From contig JAHFGZ010000001.1 in the NCBI GenBank assembly GCA_023247155.1, positions 20,540 through 63,362 of the forward strand: a stretch of DNA of 42,823 bases, written 5' to 3'. This DNA comes from Candidatus Omnitrophota bacterium (GTDB lineage Bacteria > Omnitrophota > Gorgyraeia > Aquiviventales > Aquiviventaceae). A program made the position numbers and the translations under genes. This document shows, in pieces, positions 1 through 7,440 of this stretch. The notes below the pieces were generated by a model. The model worked only from the letters and a program-made list of their open reading frames with translations, did no database searches and was not told the DNA's origin. Numbering within the stretch: position 1 is the first letter of the stretch; each line of letters begins with the position of its first letter.

Positions 1-17
1 GGCTGAGCTAACCGCCC
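1..17 (-). tRNA. 5' end of a tRNA cut by the window edge
   Basis: Read on the minus strand, this is a tRNA 5' half-acceptor and D-arm start: GGGCGGTTAGCTCAGCC. It begins 15 nt after the 3' end of the tRNA at 33-104, so the two probably form one tRNA transcript. The anticodon lies outside the window, so the amino acid cannot be assigned. Confidence 0.7.
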
Positions 18-32
18 AAATGACGTGGATCG

Positions 33-104
33 TGGGCCGGGGACGGATCGAACGTCCGACCAACTGGTTATGAGCCAGCTGCTCTGCCACTGAGCTACCG
101 GCCC
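33..104 (-). tRNA. tRNA with CAT anticodon (Met or lysidine Ile)
   Basis: A full 72-nt cloverleaf can be read on the minus strand. The acceptor stem is GGGCCGG/CCGGCCC (7 bp), the D-arm contains TAGCTCAGTGGCAGAGCA, and the anticodon loop CTCATAA sits on a 4-5 bp stem. The T-arm is GGACG-TTCGATC-CGTCC and the discriminator base is A. CCA is not encoded. A CAT anticodon fits elongator Met or an Ile tRNA whose C34 is modified to lysidine; the acceptor lacks the initiator-type first-pair mismatch, so initiator tRNA is unlikely. Confidence 0.93.
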
Positions 105-136
105 GTCGCGCCTCTCGTCCAACTGTGGGCGCTCCC

Positions 137-162
137 TAGGGGGGAACCCAGGTTCCCCCCTA
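137..162. repeat. Perfect 12-bp-arm palindrome between rpoD and tRNA
   Basis: Arms 137-148 and 151-162 (TAGGGGGGAACC and its complement) are perfect and separated only by CA. A second small inverted repeat (TATCGG/CCGATA, 161-166 and 172-177) abuts it. There is no T-run on either side, so it is more likely a REP-like palindrome or processing hairpin than an intrinsic terminator. Confidence 0.5.
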
Positions 163-269
163 TCGGTCGCCCCGATAAGGAATGATCCCCAATGGTCATG
201 CAACTCGGTGGGGCTCCCTGGTCCCCCTCCCCACGAAAAGATCGGAAGGCTCCGGACCGTCTAAAAGCA

Positions 270-305
270 TAAAGTGGAATGTTCCCCACGTAACATTCCA
301 CTTTA
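270..305 (-). terminator. Probable terminator after rpoD
   Basis: A perfect 14-bp inverted repeat (270-283 and 292-305, TAAAGTGGAATGTT and its complement) with an 8-nt loop lies 39 nt downstream of the rpoD stop. On the minus strand the hairpin is followed by TGCTTTTAG, a weak U-tract. It is best read as the end of the cvpA-dnaG-rpoD transcript. The stem is AT-rich, unlike its surroundings. Confidence 0.55.
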
Positions 306-344
306 CACGGTTGCCGGACAACTTTCCACCGCTTTCAGCGGCCG

Positions 345-1928
345 TCAGGTGGCGTGGCTCTTCTCCTTCGCGAAGGTCAGCTCGAGGAAGTTGCGCAGGC
401 GGCGGCTCCGGGTGGGGTGGCGCAGCTTGCGCAGCGCCTTCGCCTCGATCTGCCGGACGCGCTCCCGGGTCACGTTGAACATCTGCCCCACCTCTTCCAG
501 GGTGCGGGGCGAGCCGTCCTGCAGGCCGAAGCGCAGCATCAGCACCTGCCGCTCGCGGTCGGAGAGCGTCACGAGCACGTCGCCGATCTGCTCCTTCAGC
601 ATGCTGTAGGCGGTCGCGTTCGCCGGCGAGATGGCGCGCTTATCCTCGATGAAGTCGCCGAAGTGGGTGTCGCCGTCCTCCCCGATCGGGGTCTGCAGCG
701 AGATGGGCTCCTGCGCGATCTTCAGGATCCCCCGCACCTTATCGACCGGGATGCCGGTCGCCCGGGCGACCTCCTCGGGCATGGGCTCGCGGCCCGTCTC
801 CTGGACGATCGCGCGCGAGACCCGGATGAGCTTGTTGATCGTCTCGGTCATGTGCACGGGGATGCGGATCGTCCGCGCCTGGTCGGCGATGGAGCGGGTG
901 ATCGCCTGCCGGATCCACCACGTCGCGTAGGTGGAGAACTTGTAGCCCCGCTGGTACTCGAACTTCTCGACCGCCTTCATGAGGCCGATGTTTCCTTCCT
1001 GGATGAGGTCCAGGAACGAGAGCCCGCGGTTGGTGTACTTCTTCGCGATGCTGACCACGAGGCGCAGGTTCGCCTCGACCAGCTCCTTCTTCGCCCGCGT
1101 GTACTCGAGCTCCCTCTGATCGATGGCCTTCAGGGCCTGGCGCATCTGCTCGGCCGGACCGCCCAGCCACCGCAGCTGCTCGGCCCGTTTCTTGCGCAGC
1201 TCCCGCAGCCGCCGCGCCGAGCCCGCGCGCCGCGCGCGCTTGGTCTGGGTGATCTGCCGCTCGAGGGTCTCCACGGCCCGGAGGGTGCGCTCCACCTGCT
1301 CGATGAGCCACTCGATCGCCTTGATGGTCAGGTGGCAGGCCTCGATCACCTTCCGGACGCGGGTCTTGCTGCGCGCCTTCCGGAGGCGCCGGCGCAACTG
1401 GACCAGCTGCTCCACCAGCTCTTCCCGCTTGAGGTTGGGGTCGTCCTTGGAGTACTCCTCCGGGTTGAGCCCGCCCTCGATCAGGATGTCGGTCAGCCGG
1501 AGGATCTCCCGGCGGGCGATCTTCAGCTGCAGGACCGCGTCCCGGTAGGCGAGCTCCGCCGCCTCGATCTTTTTCGCCAGGGTCAGCTCCTGCTCCCGGG
1601 TGAGCAGCGAGATCTGCCCCATCTGGCGCAGGTACATCTTGACGGGATCGTCGAGCTGCCCGACCTCCGCCAGCTCCGCCGCTTCCTCCTCGCGCTGCTC
1701 CTTCTCCTCCCGCTCTTCCAGGCGGGACCCGGTGGAGGGCTTATCGACGATCTCGATGTTTTCCTTGCCGAGCAGGGTCAGCAGCTCGTCGATCTCCTCG
1801 GGAGACGCGACGTCCTCCGGCAGGAGGTTGTTGAGCTCATCATACGTCAGCCGGCCCTTGTCCCGCCCCAAGGTGATGACCTGGGCGAGCCGCTCGCTGA
1901 TGGGCTTACGCTTCGCCGTCTCGACCAT
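345..1928 (-). CDS. rpoD: RNA polymerase primary sigma factor (RpoD/SigA)
   Basis: A 527-residue group 1 sigma70 factor that directs RNA polymerase to housekeeping promoters. Region 1.1-like sequence occupies residues 10-65, and region 1.2 (DPVKMYLRQMG) is at 94-104. A charged, Arg-rich non-conserved region spans about 125-280. Region 2 (NLRLVVSIAKKY...LDLIQEGNIGLMKAVEKF, then YATWWIRQAITR) covers 287-360, followed by region 3 from about 361. Region 4 has the -35 helix-turn-helix (LEEVGQMFNVTRERVRQIE) at 477-495. Start ATG is preceded by AAGGAG. It is the last gene of cvpA-dnaG-rpoD, 15 nt after dnaG. The 2.4 and 4.2 helices match the typical primary factor, in agreement with the TTGACA/TATAAT-like promoters seen elsewhere in the window. 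Confidence 0.98.
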   Translation of the reverse strand: MVETAKRKPISERLAQVITLGRDKGRLTYDELNNLLPEDVASPEEIDELLTLLGKENIEIVDKPSTGSRLEEREEKEQREEEAAELAEVGQLDDPVKMYLRQMGQISLLTREQELTLAKKIEAAELAYRDAVLQLKIARREILRLTDILIEGGLNPEEYSKDDPNLKREELVEQLVQLRRRLRKARSKTRVRKVIEACHLTIKAIEWLIEQVERTLRAVETLERQITQTKRARRAGSARRLRELRKKRAEQLRWLGGPAEQMRQALKAIDQRELEYTRAKKELVEANLRLVVSIAKKYTNRGLSFLDLIQEGNIGLMKAVEKFEYQRGYKFSTYATWWIRQAITRSIADQARTIRIPVHMTETINKLIRVSRAIVQETGREPMPEEVARATGIPVDKVRGILKIAQEPISLQTPIGEDGDTHFGDFIEDKRAISPANATAYSMLKEQIGDVLVTLSDRERQVLMLRFGLQDGSPRTLEEVGQMFNVTRERVRQIEAKALRKLRHPTRSRRLRNFLELTFAKEKSHAT

Positions 1929-1943
1929 CGTCGCGCCGCTCCT

Positions 1944-3755
1944 TCACGGTTGTGACCCCCCTGCCGACGCCGCCACCGGTTCCAGGCGCGGGGCGCCGGT
2001 CAGCTGGTGCTGATACGCCGCCAATAACCGCTGGACCTCCGCCTCGTGCCCGGCTTGCTGGGCGGCCTGAATCTGCTCCCGCATCGCCGCCAGGTCCCGG
2101 GAGCGCGTTGCGGCCTTGATGCGCTGCACACAGTCCTCGAACGCCTCGTCTTTCGACGGGGTGGACCGGGCCAGCTCGACCAGCTCCGCGACCAAGGCCG
2201 CCTGCCCTTCCTCTGAGAGGCGCGAGGCCACCTGGGCCGGCGAGGCCGGAGAGCCGGCCGCCTCCAGCTCGCAGACGACGGCCAGGATCCGCCGCAGCGC
2301 CGGATCGATGATGTCGCCAAGCGACAGCGGCTCCGTCCCGCGGGTCCAGCGGGCCGGCCCATCCAGCACGAGCGCGGTCAGCAGCCTTTCAGGGCCCCTC
2401 GCCGCGGGGCGCGCCGCCGCCTGAGCCGCCCTCGACAGCCCGCCCTGCCCGGCACGCAGCGCGGCGGACCCGCGCGCGTCGGCCTTCGCCAGCTCCTCGG
2501 CCACCGCCCCGGCATCGAGCCGGAGCCGCTCGGCCAGGAGCCGGACGTATTCGCTGCGCCTCATGGCGCTGGGCACCTTGGCAATCGTGGGAAGCACAAC
2601 CTGTGCCGCCTGAACCCGGCTCTCGGTGTCCCCGCCGGGATGCCGTCGAAGCGCCGTCTCGATGAGCACGTCGAAGATCCCGGCGCTGCGGTCCAGGAGC
2701 TGCTCGAACCGTTCGCGCCCATACGCCAGGAGGTACTCGTCCGGGTCCACCCCCTGCGGCAGCCGGGCGACGCGGACCTGCAGCCCGGACTCCACCAAGA
2801 GGTCGATGCCGCGCAGCGTCGCCTGCTCCCCGGCCGCGTCCGCGTCAAAGGCCAGGATGGCCTGCTCCGCGTACCGCTTCAGCAGCCGCGCCTGCTCCGC
2901 CGTCAGCGCGGTCCCCAGCGGCGAGACGACGTGACCCACCCCCCCGTCCGCCAGCACCGCGCAATCGAAATAGCCCTCCACCACCACCGCGGTCTTGGCG
3001 CGGATGATGGCGTCCTTCGCCTGGGCCAGGCCGAAGAGGTGCCGCCCTTTGGTGTAGAGCGGGGTCTCCGGGCCGTTGAGATATTTCGGCTCCTGCGCAT
3101 CGAGGCTGCGCCCCCCGAACCCCACCACGCGGCTCCGGAGGTCCACGATGGGAAACATCAGCCGATGGCGGAAGCGATCATAGGAGCCCGACCGTCCGTT
3201 GATGATGAGCCCCGCCGCCTCCAGCTCCTCCGCCGACACGCCGGTGGCCTTGGCCGCCTGGAGCAACCCCTGCCAGCCGCTGGGCGCCAGGCCCAACCGG
3301 AACGCCTGGCGCGTGCGTTCCGAGACGCCGCGCCGCTCCAGGTACGCCCGCGCGGCCCTGCCGCCCGCCGGGTCAAGGAGCCGGCGCTCGAAGTGCTGGC
3401 AGACCTTCTCCAGGAGCGCTCCCAGCGACGCATGCGCGGCCCGGCTCGACGCCGCGGCCTCGTCGGGAATCGCCACGCCCGCATGGTCGGCCAGCTGCCG
3501 GACCGCCTCCGGGAACGTCAGCCGGTCATGCTGCATGAGGAAGCTGAAGATGTTCCCCCCGACCCCGCAGCCGAAGCAGTGGAAGACCTGTTTCTCCGTG
3601 TTCACCATGAACGACGGCGTCCGCTCCTTGTGGAACGGGCAGCAGGCCTTGAAATGGCGGCCCGCCCGCTTGAGCGGGACGTAGCGGCCGATCAGGTCGG
3701 CGATGTCGGTCCGCGCCTGGACTTCGTCAATGACCCCTTCGGGAATCAACGGCAT
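1944..3755 (-). CDS. dnaG: DNA primase DnaG
   Basis: A 603-residue DnaG primase that makes RNA primers on the lagging strand. The CHC2 zinc finger has ligands C39, H42, C60 and C63 in the motifs CCPFH and FHCFGCG. The catalytic core contains RLMFPI and GFGGRSL, followed by the TOPRIM segment VVVEGYFD and AFDADAAGEQAT. The C-terminal part is the variable helicase-interaction domain. An in-frame ATG 84 nt further upstream would add 28 residues with no family similarity and would overlap cvpA, so the start at MPLIPEGVIDEVQ is chosen. It lies 7 nt after the cvpA stop in the macromolecular-synthesis operon. Confidence 0.97.
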   Translation of the reverse strand: MPLIPEGVIDEVQARTDIADLIGRYVPLKRAGRHFKACCPFHKERTPSFMVNTEKQVFHCFGCGVGGNIFSFLMQHDRLTFPEAVRQLADHAGVAIPDEAAASSRAAHASLGALLEKVCQHFERRLLDPAGGRAARAYLERRGVSERTRQAFRLGLAPSGWQGLLQAAKATGVSAEELEAAGLIINGRSGSYDRFRHRLMFPIVDLRSRVVGFGGRSLDAQEPKYLNGPETPLYTKGRHLFGLAQAKDAIIRAKTAVVVEGYFDCAVLADGGVGHVVSPLGTALTAEQARLLKRYAEQAILAFDADAAGEQATLRGIDLLVESGLQVRVARLPQGVDPDEYLLAYGRERFEQLLDRSAGIFDVLIETALRRHPGGDTESRVQAAQVVLPTIAKVPSAMRRSEYVRLLAERLRLDAGAVAEELAKADARGSAALRAGQGGLSRAAQAAARPAARGPERLLTALVLDGPARWTRGTEPLSLGDIIDPALRRILAVVCELEAAGSPASPAQVASRLSEEGQAALVAELVELARSTPSKDEAFEDCVQRIKAATRSRDLAAMREQIQAAQQAGHEAEVQRLLAAYQHQLTGAPRLEPVAASAGGSQP

Positions 3756-3762
3756 CGAGTGC

Positions 3763-4311
3763 TCATTGGGCCGCGGCCCGCATCGGGGGCACCAGCCCGC
3801 CGCTGCGGCCTGCGGCGCCGGGGAAGACCTCCGCCGCACGCGCGAGGCCCTCGCGCGAGACGCTCAGCAGCCGGGGGCCGAAGACGGACCGCTCTTCCAC
3901 GCTCTGCCGCAGGAAGACAAACCCGCTCGAGGCCAACACCACGACTAGAAACCCGGCCCACCACAGCGCCCGGGCGCCGCCGAAGACGAGGCCGATCCCC
4001 TGCACCATCCAGTGGAGCCGCTCCCACTTGATCACCTCGGTCACCCGGCGCACGACGTAATGCACCGCCGCCATCAGCACGAGAAACAGCCCCCAGAACC
4101 CCGCCAGCGCCGCCACCTGCGGCGTCAGCCACCCCCCCTGCCCCAACCACGCGCTCACTGTCTCCGCGTAGTTCAGGGTCAAGGACGTGATGGAGACTGC
4201 CCCCGTCACATTCAACAGCTCCGTCAGGAGGCCTCGACCGAACCCATTGTAACACCCTCGCATTACAATGGTTATAATAATCAAGTCAATCCAGTTCGGC
4301 CACGTGGTCAC
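3763..4311 (-). CDS. cvpA: CvpA family inner-membrane protein
   Basis: A 182-residue polytopic membrane protein with hydrophobic segments at about 7-28, 36-50, 64-88 and 105-127, in the CvpA/colicin V production family pattern. The N-terminal NWIDLIIITIVMRGCYNGFGRGLL matches the family start, with its conserved polar residues in the first helix. The start is GTG, supported by AAGGAG five bases upstream. The C-terminal 50 residues are soluble and Ala/Arg-rich. It heads the operon with dnaG and rpoD, directly behind a strong sigma70 promoter. The family's molecular role is unsettled; links to cell-envelope maintenance are reported. The first 60 bases of the gene are AT-rich compared with the rest. 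Confidence 0.8.
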   Translation of the reverse strand: MTTWPNWIDLIIITIVMRGCYNGFGRGLLTELLNVTGAVSITSLTLNYAETVSAWLGQGGWLTPQVAALAGFWGLFLVLMAAVHYVVRRVTEVIKWERLHWMVQGIGLVFGGARALWWAGFLVVVLASSGFVFLRQSVEERSVFGPRLLSVSREGLARAAEVFPGAAGRSGGLVPPMRAAAQ

Positions 4312-4342
4312 GGGGGCTCCTTCCGGAATACTCCTCGACCGA

Positions 4343-4372
4343 AGTATACCTGACCGCTCAGAAGCGTGTCAA
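4343..4372 (-). promoter_or_regulatory. sigma70 promoter of cvpA-dnaG-rpoD
   Basis: On the minus strand a perfect -35 TTGACA (4367-4372) and a near-perfect -10 TATACT (4343-4348) are separated by 18 bp. The likely transcription start is near 4335, about 25 nt before the cvpA GTG codon. Confidence 0.82.
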
Positions 4373-4404
4373 GGTAGCGCTACCTTATTTATGGTAGCGC
4401 TACC
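4371..4404. promoter_or_regulatory. Tandem palindromic operator-like sites at the cvpA promoter
   Basis: Two copies of the perfect 12-bp palindrome GGTAGCGCTACC lie at 4373-4384 and 4393-4404; the first extends to 16 bp (4371-4386). Their centres are exactly 20 bp apart, about two helical turns, and the first overlaps the edge of the -35 hexamer. A GC-centred palindrome of this form resembles LacI-family operators. A repeat-derived origin is the alternative, given the other palindromes in this spacer. Confidence 0.5.
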
Positions 4405-4409
4405 CACAA

Positions 4410-4479
4410 ATGAGGAGACCGCTTCCCTCTTTCCCATCGGAAAACTCTGGGAAACAGGGAAGCGGTCCCGGGACAGTCG
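4410..4479 (+). repeat. REPIN-like repeat, family A, copy 1
   Basis: A 70-nt element beginning ATGAGGAGACCGCTTCCC. It folds into a 19-bp stem with one mismatch (4417-4435 with 4449-4467), followed by the palindrome GTCCCGGGAC (4465-4474). It is about 85% identical to the copies at 6751-6820 and 25191-25260, differing mainly in the loop, and lies in the opposite orientation to them. It sits between the end of the pil operon and the cvpA promoter and may also end pil transcription. Confidence 0.85.
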
Positions 4480-4499
4480 ACCGGACTTGCTCGTAGGGA

Positions 4500-4781
4500 T
4501 TAGTTCAGGGTGGCGCGGACCTTGATGATCCGCAGCTCTTCCATCACTTCGTCGAACCGTTGGAGGATTGTGTCCTGATTCGCGAGGACCTGGTCGAGCT
4601 TGGCGGCGATTTTCGTATCTGCTTGCGCGCCCGTCTCCGTGCTGCCGGAGGCTTTGGCTCGGCTGGTCCGCGACCGCTCCGCCGCCTGCACCTCCGCCAC
4701 CATCCAGGCTCCGACCATCAGCGCAAGCGCTAGCCCGAGCGCCTGCCGCCATCGCACCGTCCAATGCTGCCTCTCTTGCAT
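4500..4781 (-). CDS. Small exported protein at the end of the pil operon
   Basis: A 93-residue protein not recognised as a named family. It has a basic N-terminus and a hydrophobic stretch at about 14-31 ending VQA-AE, a plausible signal peptidase I site. A Ser/Thr/Ala-rich linker follows, then a C-terminal amphipathic heptad-like helix (about 55-90: LDQVLANQDTILQRFDEVMEELRI). The start is well supported by AGGAGGAG five bases upstream. It follows pilQ by 33 nt on the same strand, so a small periplasmic partner of the pilus secretin is plausible, though nothing in the sequence proves it. Confidence 0.7.
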   Translation of the reverse strand: MQERQHWTVRWRQALGLALALMVGAWMVAEVQAAERSRTSRAKASGSTETGAQADTKIAAKLDQVLANQDTILQRFDEVMEELRIIKVRATLN

Positions 4782-4814
4782 GTCGCTCTCCTCCTACGTG
4801 CTACGTGGACCCGG

Positions 4815-6344
4815 TTACTGCGCGGCCGTGGACGCGACCGCCTGCTGTGGCACGTCCTCCCGCTTCTCCAACGTCACGGTGAGGAAGATCAGCAGGTCCT
4901 GCTGGAGGGTGGGCCCGCTGCTTCCGTCGAATTCCCGGTTGTTGGTGAAGAGCAGGCCGACGACCGGGATGTCCCCGAGCACCGGGACCCTGGTCGCTTG
5001 CTTGACCTTGGTCTCCTTGATCAGCCCCCCGATCGCGATCGTGTGGCCGTCGAGAATCCGGACCTGCGTCGTGACGGTCTGCGTGCTGAACCTCGGCAAG
5101 GACACGGAGTTCCCCCCGCCGACGTCGAAGGTCACATTGGCCACGGGGGTAATCACCTCCGGCTTCAAGTCCACGACGATCTCCTGGCTGGGGTTGACGT
5201 GCGGGCTCACAGTGAGCACGGTGCCGATCGTCTTCGTCTGGAACCCGCTCACCGTTGTCCGGCCCGTCGAGGGATCCACCGAGAAGGTTGGGATCGGGTA
5301 CTCGTCGCCGATGTGGATCTTCGCCTCCTGGTTGTTGAGGACGGTGAGTGTCGGGTTGGAGATGACCTTGGTGTTGGTGCGCTGCTTGAGCGCGTTGAGC
5401 GTCAGGCTCATCGCCGGCCCGGTCAGCGTCCCGAGCGAGACGGTGTTGGATTTGGTCACCGGGCTCGCCAGGAACCGGTTGCCCAACCCGCCGAGGGTGG
5501 TGTCCGCGGGAAACGGGAAGCTGGACCCGAACGACGTGGCGGTCTGGCTCATGCTCACCGAGTCTGACCAGTCGATCCCCAGGTTCTCGGTCTTTTCCAG
5601 CTTCGTCTCCACGATCCGCGATTCGATGAGGACCTGGGGGGTGCGCTGGTCCAGCCGGGCGACGACCTCCTTGATCTGGAACAAGGTGCTTGGCACGTCG
5701 GTCACGATGACGGTGTTCGTCCGCTCGTCGAACTTGACGCGGCCCCGCTCCGAGAGCATCTCCTGGATGACGTCCGGGACGTCCTTCGCCGTGGCGTAGC
5801 TCAACGGAAACACCTCGGTGGCCAGCGCCTCCTGCTCCAGCGCGTCCAGCGTCATGACGCGGACGATGTTGCCCTTCCGCTCGTAGGTGAACCCGTAGGT
5901 GCGCAGCAGGATGTCCATCGCCTGCTCCCAGGGCACGTTGGTGAGCTTGATGGACACCAACCCCTCGACGTCGGCGCCGGCCACGATGTCCACGCCGCTC
6001 TTCAACGAGATGACGCGGAGGACCTGTCGGATGTCCGCGTCCTTGAAATCGACGCTGACGAGGCGGGTTTCGCCGGCGGCCGGCGGCGGGACCTGGGCGG
6101 CCTCCTCCTCATCCGGCGCGCTGGTCTGTCCCGTCTCCCCAGGCGCCGTGGCGGCGGCATCGGTTTTCGGCGGGTCGGCTGGCGCCTTGGACGGCGCCGC
6201 CGGCTCATCAGCCTGCGGCGAGCCGGCATCTTCATCCCATCTGGGCCAGCCCCTCTCCGGATCCGCAAAGACGCGCGCGGTCCCTGCCCCGACCAGCGCG
6301 ACCCCTACGACCAGCAGCACCCCGTGCCATGCGTGTCTCTTCAC
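4815..6344 (-). CDS. pilQ: Type IV pilus secretin PilQ
   Basis: A 509-residue outer-membrane secretin forming the channel for the pilus fibre. A signal peptide (1-27) is followed by a Pro/Ala/acidic linker (30-92), an STN/N0 domain (93-165), an N1 ring-building domain (175-235) and the secretin beta-barrel domain (from about 236, with PQVLIESRIVE, through KVISNPTLTVLNNQEAKIH and the VPVLGDIPVVGLLF exit signature). It is shorter than proteobacterial PilQ and lacks AMIN domains. The start is GTG in a GTGA overlap with the pilP stop. The start codon choice rests on that overlap and the signal peptide. Confidence 0.93.
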   Translation of the reverse strand: MKRHAWHGVLLVVGVALVGAGTARVFADPERGWPRWDEDAGSPQADEPAAPSKAPADPPKTDAAATAPGETGQTSAPDEEEAAQVPPPAAGETRLVSVDFKDADIRQVLRVISLKSGVDIVAGADVEGLVSIKLTNVPWEQAMDILLRTYGFTYERKGNIVRVMTLDALEQEALATEVFPLSYATAKDVPDVIQEMLSERGRVKFDERTNTVIVTDVPSTLFQIKEVVARLDQRTPQVLIESRIVETKLEKTENLGIDWSDSVSMSQTATSFGSSFPFPADTTLGGLGNRFLASPVTKSNTVSLGTLTGPAMSLTLNALKQRTNTKVISNPTLTVLNNQEAKIHIGDEYPIPTFSVDPSTGRTTVSGFQTKTIGTVLTVSPHVNPSQEIVVDLKPEVITPVANVTFDVGGGNSVSLPRFSTQTVTTQVRILDGHTIAIGGLIKETKVKQATRVPVLGDIPVVGLLFTNNREFDGSSGPTLQQDLLIFLTVTLEKREDVPQQAVASTAAQ

Positions 6345-6820
6345 GGACCTTCACCTCCCGTTGTGGCGCCCGGGGAGGGCTGGCCGGGTGCCGGCTCATA
6401 CGTGATCCGGAGCACCACCGGTTCCCCCCCGCCGTCCAGCACCACGGCGTCCCGTTGAATCGCCTTCACCCGGAAGCCGGCGATCGTCTCGCCAGCCCTG
6501 ACCTCCACATCGTTGATCAGCGCGATCGAGTCTCCCTGCGGATCCCACAGGATGCCGTAGAGCGTCGGCGTCGCCGCGTCGACGTGCGCCCCCTGGGTGG
6601 TCCCGACCAGCCGCCCCTCGCGGACCAACGGGATGAACGGGTCCCGCCGCCCGCCCGAGTCGTAGCGGAACGGCTCGGCACGAGGCTCCTCCGCCGCCCT
6701 GGCGGCTGGCGCAGCTACGGTGACGAGCAGCACGGTCGCGAACGCCGCCACGATAGTCCCGGGTCCGGTTCCCTGTTTCCTTGAGTGTTCCGATGGGAAA
6801 GAGGGAACCGGACTCCTCAT
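6341..6820 (-). CDS. pilP: Type IV pilus alignment protein PilP
   Basis: A 159-residue PilP-like periplasmic protein linking the PilN/PilO subcomplex to the PilQ secretin. The hydrophobic export segment is at about 23-43, ending APAARA-AE. The conserved RRDPFIPL motif is at 58-65, followed by the beta-rich PilP/HR domain (about 85-140, GILWDPQGDSIALINDVEVRAG split over strands). There is no lipobox Cys, unlike many PilP lipoproteins. The start ATG overlaps the pilO stop (ATGA) and has GGAGG six bases upstream. Residues 1-23 are encoded entirely by a family A palindromic repeat. If the repeat were a recent insertion, the original start would have been at or near the same ATG. Confidence 0.85.
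   Translation of the reverse strand: MRSPVPSFPSEHSRKQGTGPGTIVAAFATVLLVTVAAPAARAAEEPRAEPFRYDSGGRRDPFIPLVREGRLVGTTQGAHVDAATPTLYGILWDPQGDSIALINDVEVRAGETIAGFRVKAIQRDAVVLDGGGEPVVLRITYEPAPGQPSPGATTGGEGP
6751..6820 (-). repeat. REPIN-like repeat, family A, copy 2 (inside pilP)
   Basis: This 70-nt element aligns without gaps to 25191-25260. Outside the 9-nt loop the two differ at only four positions. Those four form two base pairs: T/A at the outer stem and G/C further in, changed on both arms. It starts at the pilP ATG and is read as PilP residues 1-23. Confidence 0.9.
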
Positions 6821-7440
6821 GTGTTGCCTCCGCTGATCGCCACCGTGTTGCTTGTCGCGAAGTAGGCTTGGATGACCAGCTTGATGCGGAACCGCTTGGA
6901 TTCCCTCGGCTCCGGCGCAATCTCCAGGCTGGAGACCTGCATCGGGGTGTCCCCCGTCTCCACCAGGCTCAACAACGTCCCCAGCTGGTGGTAGCCGGCC
7001 AGCGCGTCCACCTGGATGAGCACGTCCTTGTAGACCACGGGCACGGAGCCGGCCTGCGCAGGAGGCGTCGTCGGCGACCCCGGCGCCTCCGGGGGACGCT
7101 GGGGGAAGATGGTCTGGATCTTGACCTGCGACCGGCCCGCCAGGTCGGAGAGCAGCTCGATGACGCGGGGCACGTCTTCCTCTGCGGGCAGGAGGCTGCG
7201 CAACGACGCGACGGTCTCCTGGACCTGGCGATGCTGCTCCCGCAGCGCCGCTTCGTTCATCGTCGAGAGCTCCAGCACCTTGAGCTGCTCGCGGGCAGCG
7301 CGCACCTGCTCCCCGCCGCGCCGCGCCTCCCGCAGCAGCGGCCCGATGATGAGGGCGACGTACACCCACGCGATCACGAGGAAGAGCCCCACGACCACGG
7401 CCAGGGTGCGCTGCTCGCGGGCGGAGATCCGAAGCTTCAT
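6817..7440 (-). CDS. pilO: Type IV pilus inner-membrane protein PilO
   Basis: A 207-residue bitopic protein with a short cytoplasmic N-terminus, one membrane segment at about 15-35 (TLAVVVGLFLVIAWVYVALI), a periplasmic coiled coil (about 40-85) and a ferredoxin-like C-terminal domain with the PilO pattern DVLIQVDALAGYHQLGTLLSLVE. It forms the PilN-PilO heterodimer of the alignment subcomplex. The upstream end overlaps the pilN stop by ATGA and the downstream end overlaps pilP by ATGA. A long upstream reading-frame extension lies entirely inside pilN and is ignored. Confidence 0.92.
   Translation of the reverse strand: MKLRISAREQRTLAVVVGLFLVIAWVYVALIIGPLLREARRGGEQVRAAREQLKVLELSTMNEAALREQHRQVQETVASLRSLLPAEEDVPRVIELLSDLAGRSQVKIQTIFPQRPPEAPGSPTTPPAQAGSVPVVYKDVLIQVDALAGYHQLGTLLSLVETGDTPMQVSSLEIAPEPRESKRFRIKLVIQAYFATSNTVAISGGNT

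Noticed and set aside
4410..4495. Plus-strand mini-ORF in family A copy 1 (MRRPLPSFPS...)
   Set aside because: No plus-strand neighbour to couple to and no ribosome-binding site; it is noted only because it repeats the peptide seen at pilP and bioF-bioD.
4815..6344. pilQ as a type II secretion GspD
   Set aside because: It lies directly after pilM-N-O-P and is the size and layout of a type IV pilus secretin.
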